A stretch of 64,000 nt of DNA, from NCBI RefSeq assembly GCF_001434475.1, contig NZ_AZGF01000004.1, forward strand, positions 62,001-126,000, in the 5' to 3' direction. The position numbers were made by a program, and so were the translations under genes. The first letter of the stretch is position 1, and each line of letters begins with the position of its first letter. Below, piece after piece: positions 47,680 to 56,737 of this stretch. The notes under the pieces are model-generated. The model saw nothing but the letters and a program-made list of their open reading frames with translations, had not been told where the DNA came from and did no database searches. This stretch comes from Paucilactobacillus suebicus DSM 5007 = KCTC 3549. Lineage in GTDB: Bacteria; Bacillota; Bacilli; Lactobacillales; Lactobacillaceae.

Positions 47680-48867
47680 ATGAGTGACAAAGTACAACGA
47701 TTGCTAGGTCGAATGCGCACGGATCTAAGGAATGTTAAACCATCAGCAATTCGAGCGTTCGATCAAGAAGTTTCTGATATCCCAGGAATTATTAAGCTAA
47801 CGCTTGGTGAACCTGATTTCAGTACACCAGAACATATCAAAAATGCCGCGATTAGAAGTATTAGAGCGGATCACTCACATTATCCTCAGTCAATTGGGAC
47901 TCCTGGCTTACGCAAGGCGGCGGCCAATTTTCTGAATCAGAAGTATAACTTAAACTATCAACCAGATAACGTGATTGTCACGGTAGGAGCTACTGAGGCC
48001 ATCTCGGTGGCCATTGGTTCCGTAGTTAATAAAGGTGATAGGATCATTATTCCAACTCCAATTTGGCCCATGTATATTCCGATTGCACGAATGCAGGGAG
48101 CAGAACCAATTTTTATTGATACTTCAGCGGATAACTATGTTCTGACACCGGCGCGCTTGAAAAAAACGTTGCAAGAATATGGAGACAGTGTGAAGGCGGT
48201 TGTGTTAAATTTTCCGTCTAATCCAACTGGAATTACTTACCGCCGTGAAGACACAAGGGCAATTGCTGCAGTGCTTGCCGAGTACGACGTCTTTGTCATT
48301 TCAGACGAAATATACAGTGAACTGACTTATGGAGAGCCTCATGTATCGGTGGCTGAATATTTACCTGAACAGACAATTTTGATCAACGGAGTTTCCAAGT
48401 CTCATGCAATGACCGGCTGGCGCATTGGTGTGATTTGTGCACCTAAGCTGATTGTAGATAACTTGTTTAAGCTACATCAATTCAGTGTGACGACCGCAAC
48501 CTATGTAGCTCAAGATGCAGCGCAGGAGGCTTTTGAAAATGGACTAAATGACGGTCAAAAAATGCGGCAAGAATATGAAAAACGCGGTAATTATTGTTAT
48601 GATCAGATGAAGAGTATGGGTTTTGGTGTCGATAAACCTCAAGGAGCATTTTACTTATTCTGTGAATTGCCAGATTGGTTTGACGAAGATGAAGCTTCAT
48701 TTTGTCATAATTTAGCATACAGAAATAAGGTTGCAGTAGCTGCTGGTTCGCCGTTTGGACCTGGTGGTGCCAATCATATCAGAATCAGTTATGCTTCTTC
48801 GATGACACAATTGCATTCAGCGATGGAACGTATCCGAAACTATCTGAATGACCGGTATGGAAATTAG
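47680..48867 (+). CDS. Class I/II PLP-dependent aminotransferase
   Basis: A 395-residue fold-type I aminotransferase of the aspartate/aromatic (PatA/AraT-like) group. Motifs: LTLGEPDFSTPEHI, the cofactor-binding NFPSNPTG, SDEIYSEL and the PLP lysine in GVSKSHAMTGWRIG. The C-terminal substrate Arg is in NHIRISYA. I use the ATG at 47680, with TTGAGGGA before it. Aromatic, branched or N-acetyl-diaminopimelate substrates are all possible. Confidence 0.88.
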   Translation: MSDKVQRLLGRMRTDLRNVKPSAIRAFDQEVSDIPGIIKLTLGEPDFSTPEHIKNAAIRSIRADHSHYPQSIGTPGLRKAAANFLNQKYNLNYQPDNVIVTVGATEAISVAIGSVVNKGDRIIIPTPIWPMYIPIARMQGAEPIFIDTSADNYVLTPARLKKTLQEYGDSVKAVVLNFPSNPTGITYRREDTRAIAAVLAEYDVFVISDEIYSELTYGEPHVSVAEYLPEQTILINGVSKSHAMTGWRIGVICAPKLIVDNLFKLHQFSVTTATYVAQDAAQEAFENGLNDGQKMRQEYEKRGNYCYDQMKSMGFGVDKPQGAFYLFCELPDWFDEDEASFCHNLAYRNKVAVAAGSPFGPGGANHIRISYASSMTQLHSAMERIRNYLNDRYGN

Positions 48868-48878
48868 ATATTGTTAGC

Positions 48879-48910
48879 AAGAACTAGGACAGAGGTCTTG
48901 GTTCTTTTTG
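48879..48910 (+). terminator. Terminator of the aminotransferase gene
   Basis: AAGAACTAGGAC pairs with GTCTTGGTTCTT (12 bp with two G-U pairs) around AGAG, followed by TTT. Confidence 0.75.
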
Positions 48911-48932
48911 TTCATAATGTATTTAGTTAAGA

Positions 48933-49043
48933 TTGACACTGGCTAACTAAATAATTATAATAAAATTTGTTAGCCACAAATTTAAAAGCTAACTAATATT
49001 AATTATTGATATCCTATTCCTATAAAGTTAGGCTACGTTAACC
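48933..49043 (+). promoter_or_regulatory. Strong promoter and repeated GGCTAAC-type half-sites before the amino acid ABC operon
   Basis: TTGACA at 48933, a 17-bp spacer and TATAAT at 48956 form a consensus promoter. GGCTAAC (48941) and GTTAGCC (48969) make a perfect inverted repeat spanning the -10. More half-sites follow: GCTAAC at 48988, GTTAGGC at 49027 and GTTAACC at 49037. This leaves a leader of about 235 nt, otherwise AT-rich and without other clear features. Confidence 0.65.
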
Positions 49044-49200
49044 AATTTAAAAGTTATTTTCAAAATAAAAATATTTTATTTAACGTTATATTTTGACGTG
49101 TTCAAAAAAATGAATTAAAATTTAGCTTAATGTTTATTAAATTAGAACGGAAATCTTAAGTTAATATTCATATAAATTTTACAAATTGGAGGAGATTCGC

Positions 49201-49944
49201 ATGTCGATGATCGAATTTCACGATGTTCAAAAATATTATGGTGATTTCCACGCCCTGAAGGACATTAATTTAACCGTTGAAGCGGGTGAAACTGTTGTTT
49301 TAATTGGGCCATCAGGTTCTGGTAAGAGTACCTTAATCAGAACGATTAATGGATTGGAACCAATCCAAGATGGTAAGCTGATTGTCAATGGTTATGATCT
49401 AGCTGACAAGAAGACAGATCCAAATAAAATTCGAAAAAACGTGGGGATGGTTTTCCAACACTTTAACCTCTACGCCAATAAAACTGTGCTAGAAAACATC
49501 ATGTTAGCACCAAAAGTTGTTCTCAAACGTGATGATGATGAAAACCGCGACTTTGCGATGAAACTCTTAGATCAAGTCGGGCTGGCAAGCAAAGCGGACA
49601 GCTATCCTCGCCAACTTTCTGGTGGTCAACAACAACGAATTGCGATTGCTCGTAGTTTAGCGATGCGTCCAAAGTGTCTGTTGTTTGATGAACCAACGTC
49701 AGCACTCGACCCAGAAATGATTGATGATGTTTTGAATGTTATGAAGGATATTGCTCGTGACTCTGATATGACGATGCTTGTCGTAACTCATGAAATGGGA
49801 TTTGCTCGTGAAGTGGGCGATCGTGTTATTTTCATGGCCGATGGACAAATACTTGAAGACGATAGCAAGGAAACATTCTTTGACGGCCAACCAAGTAACG
49901 AGCGTGCTCGTCAATTCTTAAGTAAAATTATCGTTCACAAGTAG
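49201..49944 (+). CDS. glnQ: Polar amino acid (glutamine-type) ABC transporter ATPase
   Basis: A 247-residue ATPase of the PAAT family: Walker A GPSGSGKST, signature LSGGQQQRIAIARS, Walker B LLFDEPTSALDPE and the H-loop THEMGF. The ATG at 49201 has TTGGAGGAG correctly spaced. It heads an ATPase, binding protein, permease, permease operon, the usual glutamine/glutamate importer layout. Confidence 0.92.
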   Translation: MSMIEFHDVQKYYGDFHALKDINLTVEAGETVVLIGPSGSGKSTLIRTINGLEPIQDGKLIVNGYDLADKKTDPNKIRKNVGMVFQHFNLYANKTVLENIMLAPKVVLKRDDDENRDFAMKLLDQVGLASKADSYPRQLSGGQQQRIAIARSLAMRPKCLLFDEPTSALDPEMIDDVLNVMKDIARDSDMTMLVVTHEMGFAREVGDRVIFMADGQILEDDSKETFFDGQPSNERARQFLSKIIVHK

Positions 49945-49957
49945 GGGAGGAACAGCC

Positions 49958-50794
49958 ATGAAAAAATTTTGGTGCTTCATGGGGCTGTTCTCTGTTCTGA
50001 CATTAATGTTAATTACATTGACATCTTGTGGATCATCAACAGCTCTATCAAAACGAGACGTATTACAAGCTGATAAAAAGTCTAATACCATTACTTGGGG
50101 TGTTAAGGCTGATACCAAGCTGTTTGGTTTAATGAATGTTAAAACTGGTAAGGTTGAAGGTTTCGAAATTGACCTCGCCAAAGCACTAACTAAAGAAATT
50201 CTAGGTAAAAACGGTAAGGCCGTCTTTGTACCTGTGACAAGTCAAACACGGATGCCACTGTTACGTAACGGCAATATTGATGCAATTATGGCAACTATGA
50301 CGATTACACCTCAGCGTGCAAAACAAGTTGATTTCACTCGTTCATACTTTGATGCCGGCCAAGCAATTTTAGTTAAAAAAGGTAGCCCAATTAAGAACGT
50401 TTACGATCTTAACAAGTCTGGCAAGGTCGTTCTGGGTGTTACTGGGTCAAACTCCGTTGAAAACATCGGCAAGTTCGCACCTAAGGCTCGAGTGCTTCAG
50501 CTATCAGATTACGCTCAAGCATTTACAGCCCTTAAATCTGGACAGGGGGATGCACTGACTACTGATAACGGTATTTTATATGGTATGTCAGTTGAAAACC
50601 CAGGTTATGTTGTTGTCGGGGGCTCATTTACCAAAGAGCCTTACGGGATTGCAGTTAACAAGGGACAAAAGAACTTCCGTAATCGTTTGAATAAGGCCCT
50701 TACTGCGGTTGAAAAAGATGGAACCTACAACAAGATCTTGAAGAAGTGGTTCAGTAATGTTCCAGGACTTAACTATAAGGAGATGATGCGCTAA
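49958..50794 (+). CDS. glnH: Amino acid-binding lipoprotein of the ABC transporter
   Basis: A 278-residue solute-binding lipoprotein: signal peptide with lipobox LTSC at residues 21-24, then the family 3 binding-protein core (KVEGFEIDLAKALTKE, NGNIDAIMATMTITPQRA, DFTRSYFDAGQAILV). The Arg in PQRAKQVDFT and the GFEIDLA segment are typical of glutamine or glutamate binding, but exact specificity is open. It is coupled to the next gene by one-base overlap. Confidence 0.92.
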   Translation: MKKFWCFMGLFSVLTLMLITLTSCGSSTALSKRDVLQADKKSNTITWGVKADTKLFGLMNVKTGKVEGFEIDLAKALTKEILGKNGKAVFVPVTSQTRMPLLRNGNIDAIMATMTITPQRAKQVDFTRSYFDAGQAILVKKGSPIKNVYDLNKSGKVVLGVTGSNSVENIGKFAPKARVLQLSDYAQAFTALKSGQGDALTTDNGILYGMSVENPGYVVVGGSFTKEPYGIAVNKGQKNFRNRLNKALTAVEKDGTYNKILKKWFSNVPGLNYKEMMR

Positions 50795-51432
50795 TGGCCC
50801 ATATTGTTGCAACCCAATGGCCACTGCTGTTAACCGGCTTGTGGCACACAATATTGTGCAGTGTGATTGCACTGTTCTTCAGTTTAATTATTGGATCGTT
50901 GTTTGCGATTTTTGAAATTATGCCTAATCGAGTCATGCGAATTATCGGTCACGTCTATGTGGAAATTTTCAGAAATATTCCATTGCTGGTTATTACCATG
51001 TTCTTCTTTGTTGTTATACCATTATACGTTACTAAGATTAACGGCTTCACTGCCGGCACGATTGGCCTAACAATCTATACTTCAGCCTTTATCGCTGAAA
51101 CTGTTCGATCAGGAATTCAGTCAGTAGAGTCTGGTCAAATGGAAGGTGCGTTATCAAATGGTTTAACTTTCTGGCAATCGATGCGATTTATTATTTTGCC
51201 ACAAGCATTTAAAATCGTTATCCCACCGTTAGGTAACCAATTTATTAACTTGGTTAAGAACTCATCAGTGCTAGCCTTCGTGGCCGGTTTTGATTTGATG
51301 TATCAAGGTAACATGATTGCTAATAATACACTTCAAACAATGCCATCTTATTTCATTGTGGCGGTTTTGTATTTGGTTATTACCATGCCATTAAGTTATT
51401 ACATGCGTCATCTTGAAAAGAAATTAGCCTAA
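50794..51432 (+). CDS. glnM: Amino acid ABC permease (first)
   Basis: A 212-residue permease with five to six membrane segments and the PAAT EAA loop EGALSNGLTFWQSMRFIILPQA. Starts at the stop of the binding protein gene. It forms the channel together with the next permease. Symbol is by analogy with B. subtilis. Confidence 0.88.
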   Translation: MAHIVATQWPLLLTGLWHTILCSVIALFFSLIIGSLFAIFEIMPNRVMRIIGHVYVEIFRNIPLLVITMFFFVVIPLYVTKINGFTAGTIGLTIYTSAFIAETVRSGIQSVESGQMEGALSNGLTFWQSMRFIILPQAFKIVIPPLGNQFINLVKNSSVLAFVAGFDLMYQGNMIANNTLQTMPSYFIVAVLYLVITMPLSYYMRHLEKKLA

Positions 51433-51440
51433 GGAGGTAG

Positions 51441-52112
51441 ATGGAAACCGTGCAAAATTTTATTAATGCATATTCATGGACCAATATCCACTACCTGCTT
51501 CAAGGGTTATGGGTAACGGTTGAAGTTTCAGTTGCTTCGATTATTCTTAGTTTCATTTTTGGTACGATCTTAGGTGTTATTAGATATGCTAACATCAAAT
51601 ACGTTTCGGCAATTATTGGCTTTATTATTGATCTGATTCGTAATCTACCATTGCTGATCATTATCTTCTTTACTTACTTTGGTTTGCCAAACCTAGGATT
51701 CAAACCAGCAATTATTGAAGCAGCAATTTTAGCAATGACGGTGTTCGAATCAATGATGATTGCGGAAATTGTTCGGTCAGGCATTATGGCGGTCGATTCA
51801 GGTCAGATGGAAGGAGCATTATCAAATGGTCTTTCGTACTGGCAGGGATTGAGAATCATTATTTTACCGCAAGCATTACGTAATATGATTCCAGCGTTGG
51901 TAAGTCAGTTTATTTCGCTGGTTAAGGATACATCGTTGGCAACGATCATTGTGTTACCAGAAATGATGTATCATGCTCAAATCATTTACGGTCAGAATAC
52001 AAACTACATCATCCCAATGTTCGTGGCGTTAGCTGTACTATACTTTGTAGTATGTTATGCATTATCTCTCATTGCACGTTACTTTGAGAAGAGAATGTCG
52101 TACTCAAAATAG
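51441..52112 (+). CDS. glnP: Amino acid ABC permease (second)
   Basis: A 223-residue permease paralogous to its neighbour, with EGALSNGLSYWQGLRIIILPQA. AAGGAGG precedes the ATG. Palindromic element H begins 2 bp after its stop codon. Symbol is by analogy. Confidence 0.88.
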   Translation: METVQNFINAYSWTNIHYLLQGLWVTVEVSVASIILSFIFGTILGVIRYANIKYVSAIIGFIIDLIRNLPLLIIIFFTYFGLPNLGFKPAIIEAAILAMTVFESMMIAEIVRSGIMAVDSGQMEGALSNGLSYWQGLRIIILPQALRNMIPALVSQFISLVKDTSLATIIVLPEMMYHAQIIYGQNTNYIIPMFVALAVLYFVVCYALSLIARYFEKRMSYSK

Positions 52113-52114
52113 AG

Positions 52115-52243
52115 AGAGCGTAGCCAAGCGTTCAGGCATTGTGATATTAACATAAAAAGAGGGTCATGCGTTCGAACTGTGAACGCATGACCCTCTTTTT
52201 ATGTTAATATCATGGATGCTTGCTTGGCGTAGCTCATTTCGAC
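52115..52243 (+). repeat. Palindromic element, copy H
   Basis: 129 bp from AGAGCG to CATTTCGAC. Outer arms AGCGTAGCCAAGCG and CTTGGCGTAGCT pair in part; the inner stem is about 32 bp, beginning TGATATTAACATAAAAAG and ending at GCGTTC, and is perfect. The right-end variant (AGCTCATTTC) is shared with copy E. Confidence 0.75.
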
Positions 52244-52261
52244 TATCAAAATTAAAGAAGA

Positions 52262-52294
52262 GGCAACAGTAACATTAAATTGATTACTGTTGCC
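52262..52294 (-). terminator. Terminator of the asparaginase gene
   Basis: GGCAACAGTAA and TTACTGTTGCC form an 11-bp stem; on the minus strand it is followed by TCTTCTTTAATTTT. Confidence 0.65.
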
Positions 52295-52329
52295 CTTCAA
52301 CACTGCTCAGGTTAAAAAATTAAATAGCA

Positions 52330-53292
52330 TTAATTCCTTAAATAATCTGCTAATTCCTTACCCCTTAACTCGGCACTCACCCCAACACGCAGTCTGATCA
52401 AGGCTTTTTGACCATTCAGATATCGACTAATAATGAATCCGTGTTTAACTAGTTGCACACCGCCGCCATCATAGGCGTACACAGGCACCGCCTGACCGCT
52501 ATAACAACGTGACACAAGAATTACTGGTATATCAGCATCGATGAATCGCTGAAGTGCTTCAGCGACTTTAGGGGGGAGGTTACCAGCTCCCATGCCTTCA
52601 ATGACAATACCGTGAGTGGTGGTAATATCAAGTAAGTTAATGATAGAATCGTCCATACCCGCATATGCCTTGAACATATAAAAACCAGTGGCGAGATGAT
52701 CAATATTCAGTGTTTGATCCCTAGTAACGTTGCTGTAGAAGAACGCACTACTACCGATAATCTCTCCGAGTGGGCCAATTTCAGGACTTTTAAATGTGCT
52801 CAAGCTGGTGGTATTTGATTTAGTTACATATCGAGCTGCATGAATTTGTTGGTCCAGGACTACCATTACACCTTGTCCATGTGCTAATGGTGATAGTACC
52901 GCGGTTAAAGCAGCCCGAATGTTTGAGATTCCATCGGCGCCGATTTGATCTGTGGATCGCATTGCACCAGTCACAGCCACTGGACAAGCTACATCGGTTG
53001 TTAAATCTAAAAAGTAGGCAGTTTCTTCAAGTGTATCGGTACCATGTGTGACAACAATGCCATCGTATTTTTGACCAACAGCGTTAATTTTGTTGCTGAT
53101 TTGTAGCATTTTTGCTGGTGTCATGTGTGGAGAAGGTTCGTTAAATAGTTCCTCTTGATCAATTGTCACGCCGTTTGATTGATTGCCAATTAATGTGAGT
53201 AACGGATTATGATCTGATTTTTCAACGCTTCCATTTTCATCAGTATGCATTGAAATAGTTCCGCCGGTATGAATGATTAATAACTTTGTCAC
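52330..53292 (-). CDS. ansA: L-asparaginase
   Basis: Hydrolyses asparagine to aspartate and ammonia. A 320-residue type I-like enzyme without a signal peptide: first catalytic Thr in IIHTGGTISM, second in THGTDTLEETAYFLDLT, and the Lys region in GAMRSTDQIGADG. Monocistronic; an asparagine source may be the ABC importer next door, but they converge and are not co-transcribed. Confidence 0.93.
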   Translation of the reverse strand: MTKLLIIHTGGTISMHTDENGSVEKSDHNPLLTLIGNQSNGVTIDQEELFNEPSPHMTPAKMLQISNKINAVGQKYDGIVVTHGTDTLEETAYFLDLTTDVACPVAVTGAMRSTDQIGADGISNIRAALTAVLSPLAHGQGVMVVLDQQIHAARYVTKSNTTSLSTFKSPEIGPLGEIIGSSAFFYSNVTRDQTLNIDHLATGFYMFKAYAGMDDSIINLLDITTTHGIVIEGMGAGNLPPKVAEALQRFIDADIPVILVSRCYSGQAVPVYAYDGGGVQLVKHGFIISRYLNGQKALIRLRVGVSAELRGKELADYLRN

Positions 53293-53361
53293 GTAAATTC
53301 ACTTCCATCTTGTAAGATAACTATCCCATTTTCTCCGCAACTCAATATTTTGTCAATCAAA

Positions 53362-53393
53362 TAAAAAAATCCGCACAGCTACTGGACTGTGCA
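53362..53393 (-). terminator. Terminator of galM
   Basis: On the minus strand CTGCACAG and CTGTGCGG pair around an 8-nt loop, followed by ATTTTTTTAT. Confidence 0.85.
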
Positions 53394-53412
53394 GATTAAT
53401 TAATTGTAGAGA

Positions 53413-54435
53413 TTAAAATGTTCCTTCAAAACGAATCTTATAAGATTTAGTTTCTCCAGCTGGCAAAGTTACGTCCCCAAAGTTAGGGTGATGAGGTGTA
53501 TCTGAAAGTGTTTGTGCTTCAAGAGCCACAGCCTCATAAGGATGGGCAACGCCACGGTTATAAGTCATTGAATCGTCAAATGAGTTAGCCGTGAAGATAA
53601 CTAATCCATTGCGTTCCGAATAGATCTTGAGTGAGCGGCCACTGGCTGGATCACTAAGTGTTGCCACAGAATCCGTAGCACTAGGCTTAACAACAAGCAG
53701 ATCATCAAATCCCTTTTCGGTAGTATTTTGCATGCCATCAATTGCATCCTTCAACAGTGTTGGCTTGCTGAAATCAAATGGTGTACCGGCTGTATCTAAG
53801 AGATTGCCAGTAGGAATCTTTTCATCATCGAATTCCAAATGTTGGTCAGCGTTAGCCTGGAAGGTGTGGAACAAGATATTGTCTGTACCTTCATCTGCCA
53901 GATTCCAATATGCATGACTAGTCGGATTAAATAATGTGTCAGCATCACTAGTTGCAGTGAAGTCAATTGTGACCGAATTATCATTCGATAGAGTGTAAGT
54001 CACCTTTGTAGGCATCTTACCTGGGAACTTATCCATTTCTGGTGTGAATGTCTTAGTCAATGTTAATGAAACTCCATTAGCATCTTGACTAGTTTGTGCG
54101 TCCCAAATTTGGAATGAAAATCCATTTGAACCACCGTGCAGATTGTTGTTGCCTTCGTTTTGATCGACTTGGTACTCCTTGCCGTTCAAAGTAAACTTAC
54201 CATCTTTTAATCGACCGCCAATTCGACCGACGATTCGACCAGCGAAAAATGGGTTGTTTGTGTAGTTCTCTAAGTCTGCGGAATTCAACAGCAGGTTGGT
54301 TTTGCCATCTGTATATGAACGCCAGAGACCGGCAAATGTAATTACCGAAATGCTAATACCGTTATCATTTGTTAATGTGTATTCATCAACAGTTTTTCCT
54401 TCATACTCACCAAATGCATGTTTAGAAATGTTCAT
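53413..54435 (-). CDS. galM: Aldose 1-epimerase
   Basis: Mutarotase interconverting alpha and beta anomers of hexoses or pentoses. The 340-residue protein has the substrate-binding FFAGRIVGRIGGR, NNLHGGSNGF, the catalytic His in NPTSHAYWNLA and the catalytic Glu region VALEAQTLSD. GGAGG precedes the ATG at 54435; a TTG one codon earlier is discarded. Divergent from a sugar porter gene, with which it probably shares catabolite control. Confidence 0.92.
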   Translation of the reverse strand: MNISKHAFGEYEGKTVDEYTLTNDNGISISVITFAGLWRSYTDGKTNLLLNSADLENYTNNPFFAGRIVGRIGGRLKDGKFTLNGKEYQVDQNEGNNNLHGGSNGFSFQIWDAQTSQDANGVSLTLTKTFTPEMDKFPGKMPTKVTYTLSNDNSVTIDFTATSDADTLFNPTSHAYWNLADEGTDNILFHTFQANADQHLEFDDEKIPTGNLLDTAGTPFDFSKPTLLKDAIDGMQNTTEKGFDDLLVVKPSATDSVATLSDPASGRSLKIYSERNGLVIFTANSFDDSMTYNRGVAHPYEAVALEAQTLSDTPHHPNFGDVTLPAGETKSYKIRFEGTF

Positions 54436-54511
54436 CAATATTGCCTCCAGAAATTTATTGCCATTTTTACCGTTAAGATGATTTTAGCACGCTTTGCCTG
54501 TAAACTAAACA

Positions 54512-54574
54512 ATGAAAACGTTATTAAAAATATTTAAGAAAACGCTTGCAAAAGAATGAGCTTACGTATATAAT
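54512..54574 (+). promoter_or_regulatory. Sugar porter promoter with overlapping cre sites
   Basis: TTGCAA at 54546, a 17-bp spacer and TATAAT at 54569. AGAAAACGCTTGCA (54537-54550), read in reverse TGCAAGCGTTTTCT, is one base off the cre consensus and overlaps the -35. TGAAAACGTTATTA at 54513 is a weaker second match. Expected outcome: repression by CcpA on preferred sugars. Confidence 0.6.
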
Positions 54575-54671
54575 CATGCTTGCAAGTTGGTTGAGCACAT
54601 AAACAAACTAGCCATTATCTAAGTATACCGTGCGCAATCAAAAAAATTCTTGCAAAGTGAGGAGTTGTATC

Positions 54672-56033
54672 ATGCATAAAGTATCTAGAGGATTTATCTA
54701 CTTCTTTGGTGCGTTGGGCGGAATTTTATTCGGTTATGATACAGGTGTTATCTCAGGAGCAATCCTGTTTATTCAAAAGCAGCTTAACTTGGGAACTTGG
54801 CAACAAGGCTGGGTTGTTTCAGGTGTGCTTGCTGGTGCGTTAGTTGGTGCGATTATCATTGGACCATTGGGTGACAAATTTGGTCGAAGAAAAATGGTAA
54901 TGGCTTCGGCTGTTATATTCTTTATTGGAGCCTTGGGGTGTGGTCTTGCACTTGGGTTCTGGTCATTAATCTTATTCCGGTTTGTTTTGGGAATTGCCGT
55001 TGGTGGTGCTTCGACAATGGTGCCAATGTATTTGTCAGAGGTTGCACCTGCTGACATGCGTGGGTCACTTTCCAGTTTAAACCAATTAATGATTATGACT
55101 GGTATTTTCTTAGCATATGTTACTAACTACGCTTGGTCAGGATATACAATTGGCTGGCGTTTGATGGTTGGTGCCGCAACGGTACCTGCTGCTATTTTGT
55201 TCATTGGTGGTATCTTCTTACCAGAAAGTCCTCGTTTCTTAGTGCGGATTGGTAAGATTGATGAAGCTCGCGGTGTTCTTGGCCAACTTCGGAACCAGGA
55301 TGAAGTTCAGGCTGAATTAACGGATATCGAAGAAAAGGCCAAAATTAAAATGGGTGGTTGGGGTGACCTGTTTTCAAAAGTTGCTCGTCCTGCTTTAGTT
55401 ATTGGTATTGGTTTAGCTATTTTCCAACAGATTATGGGATGTAATACAGTTTTGTATTACGCTCCAACAATTTTTACTGATATTGGTTTTGGGGTTTCGG
55501 CGGCATTGCTTGCGCATATCGGCATTGGGATCTTTAACGTGATCGTTACTGCGGTTGCTGTTGTGATTATGGATAAGGTTAACCGTAAGACCATGTTGAT
55601 CGTTGGTGCACTAGGAATGGCTGCATCATTGTTCACACTGGGGATTGCAATGCATTATTCACATAACTCAATGACAGCTGCATATATCGCTGCGATTGCC
55701 TTAACTGTTTACATTGCATTCTTCTCAGCAACGTGGGGCCCTGTAATGTGGGTTATGATTGGTGAAGTCTTCCCACTTAATATTCGTGGTTTGGGTGTTG
55801 GACTCAGTGGTACCTTTAACTGGGGCGCTAACATGATTGTTTCTCTGACATTCCCAACTTTGTTAGCTGCACTTGGTACAGAAACATTGTTCGTTGGTTA
55901 TGGAGTCCTGTGTGTACTGGCCATTTGGTTCGTCCACTCAGGGGTCTTCGAAACCCGTGGCAAGTCTCTGGAACAGATCGAAGGATACTTGGACAAACGT
56001 GCTGGTGTTACTTCAACTGCTAAAAATGATTAG
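54672..56033 (+). CDS. Sugar:proton symporter (MFS sugar porter family)
   Basis: A 453-residue, 12-segment MFS protein of the sugar porter family: GGILFGYDTGVISGA in TM1, GDKFGRRKMV, the central PESPRFLVRIGK, and TM7 IFQQIMGCNTVLYYAPTIF. These are hallmarks of xylose, arabinose, galactose or glucose symporters. The ATG at 54672 has GAGGAG upstream; 14 codons of upstream open frame are not used. Pairing with divergent galM suggests a hexose or pentose aldose. Confidence 0.9.
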   Translation: MHKVSRGFIYFFGALGGILFGYDTGVISGAILFIQKQLNLGTWQQGWVVSGVLAGALVGAIIIGPLGDKFGRRKMVMASAVIFFIGALGCGLALGFWSLILFRFVLGIAVGGASTMVPMYLSEVAPADMRGSLSSLNQLMIMTGIFLAYVTNYAWSGYTIGWRLMVGAATVPAAILFIGGIFLPESPRFLVRIGKIDEARGVLGQLRNQDEVQAELTDIEEKAKIKMGGWGDLFSKVARPALVIGIGLAIFQQIMGCNTVLYYAPTIFTDIGFGVSAALLAHIGIGIFNVIVTAVAVVIMDKVNRKTMLIVGALGMAASLFTLGIAMHYSHNSMTAAYIAAIALTVYIAFFSATWGPVMWVMIGEVFPLNIRGLGVGLSGTFNWGANMIVSLTFPTLLAALGTETLFVGYGVLCVLAIWFVHSGVFETRGKSLEQIEGYLDKRAGVTSTAKND

Positions 56034-56065
56034 AATGTACAAGTTGATAAGCATTAACTAAAGTG

Positions 56066-56100
56066 AAGGACACGACCATTTAAGGATCGTGTCCTTTTTT
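56066..56100 (+). terminator. Terminator of the sugar porter gene
   Basis: AAGGACACGA and TCGTGTCCTT pair, followed by TTTT. Confidence 0.85.
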
Positions 56101-56109
56101 GTTGATATC

Positions 56110-56184
56110 TCAATAACCCTAATTATTACCAATTGGTAGCGTTTTCAATTAGTTATTGATAAACTAAAGTTGTAGAGATAATTA
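56110..56184 (+). promoter_or_regulatory. Candidate usp promoter with upstream inverted repeat
   Basis: TTGATA at 56156, a 17-bp spacer and TAATTA. Upstream, TCAATAACCCTAATT and AATTAGTTATTGA pair around the small palindrome ACCAATTGGT. The repeat could be an operator that also covers the -35. Confidence 0.4.
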
Positions 56185-56205
56185 AAATAAAGAGGAGGGA
56201 CGTCT

Positions 56206-56661
56206 ATGGAAAAATATCGTAAAATTTTAGTAGGTGTTGATGGATCTTCACAGTCAAAGCAAGCATTGAAAAGAGCAATTCAAGTTGCTAAAGATTTTCA
56301 TGCTGAATTATTAATTGCCTCTGTACAAAATGATGCGAAGTTCACTAACATGGGTTTTGGCAGCTCAGTGGTTAATAAGACGAGCCCGACAGTTATCACT
56401 GAGGCTAAGCATCAACTGGTCTTGTTTCTTAACCAGTGTGAACAACTTGCTAGCGAGCAAGGCGTGCAGGTTGATGCGGTGATGGCACACGGTAGCGCTA
56501 AAAAAGAATTAGCGGTGACGATTCCAGAAAAGTATCAAACTGATTTAATAGTAGTTGGTGCAACAGGACTGAATCGAGTTGAACAAATGATTATTGGGTC
56601 AACAGCTAGTTATATTATTGAGCATACTCAAACAGACGTACTAATCGTAAGAACTGAATAA
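56206..56661 (+). CDS. Universal stress protein, UspA family
   Basis: A 151-residue single-domain UspA protein: ILVGVDGSSQSKQALKRA at the N-terminus and the ATP-binding-type GATGLNRVEQMIIGSTASYI near the C-terminus (G-2x-G-9x-G-S/T). AGAGGAGGG precedes the ATG. Role in stress tolerance is general for the family and no particular stress is indicated. Confidence 0.9.
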   Translation: MEKYRKILVGVDGSSQSKQALKRAIQVAKDFHAELLIASVQNDAKFTNMGFGSSVVNKTSPTVITEAKHQLVLFLNQCEQLASEQGVQVDAVMAHGSAKKELAVTIPEKYQTDLIVVGATGLNRVEQMIIGSTASYIIEHTQTDVLIVRTE

Positions 56662-56671
56662 ATCATAAAGC

Positions 56672-56705
56672 TATACCTTGCCATCTGCCGAATGTGCCAG
56701 GTATA
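56672..56705. other. Imperfect hairpin between usp and the LacI gene
   Basis: TATACCTTGCCAT and ATGTGCCAGGTATA pair at 10 of 13 positions. No T-tract. It could be an operator of the LacI regulator or a weak transcript end. Confidence 0.35.
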
Positions 56706-56737
56706 CTGAGTTGGATGAACTTAGGAGGATAAGCAAG

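Noticed and set aside
56100-56205. Lacto-usp/6S-like RNA upstream of usp
   Set aside because: The gap is only about 105 bp and its best promoter leaves a leader of roughly 15 nt, too short for that RNA.
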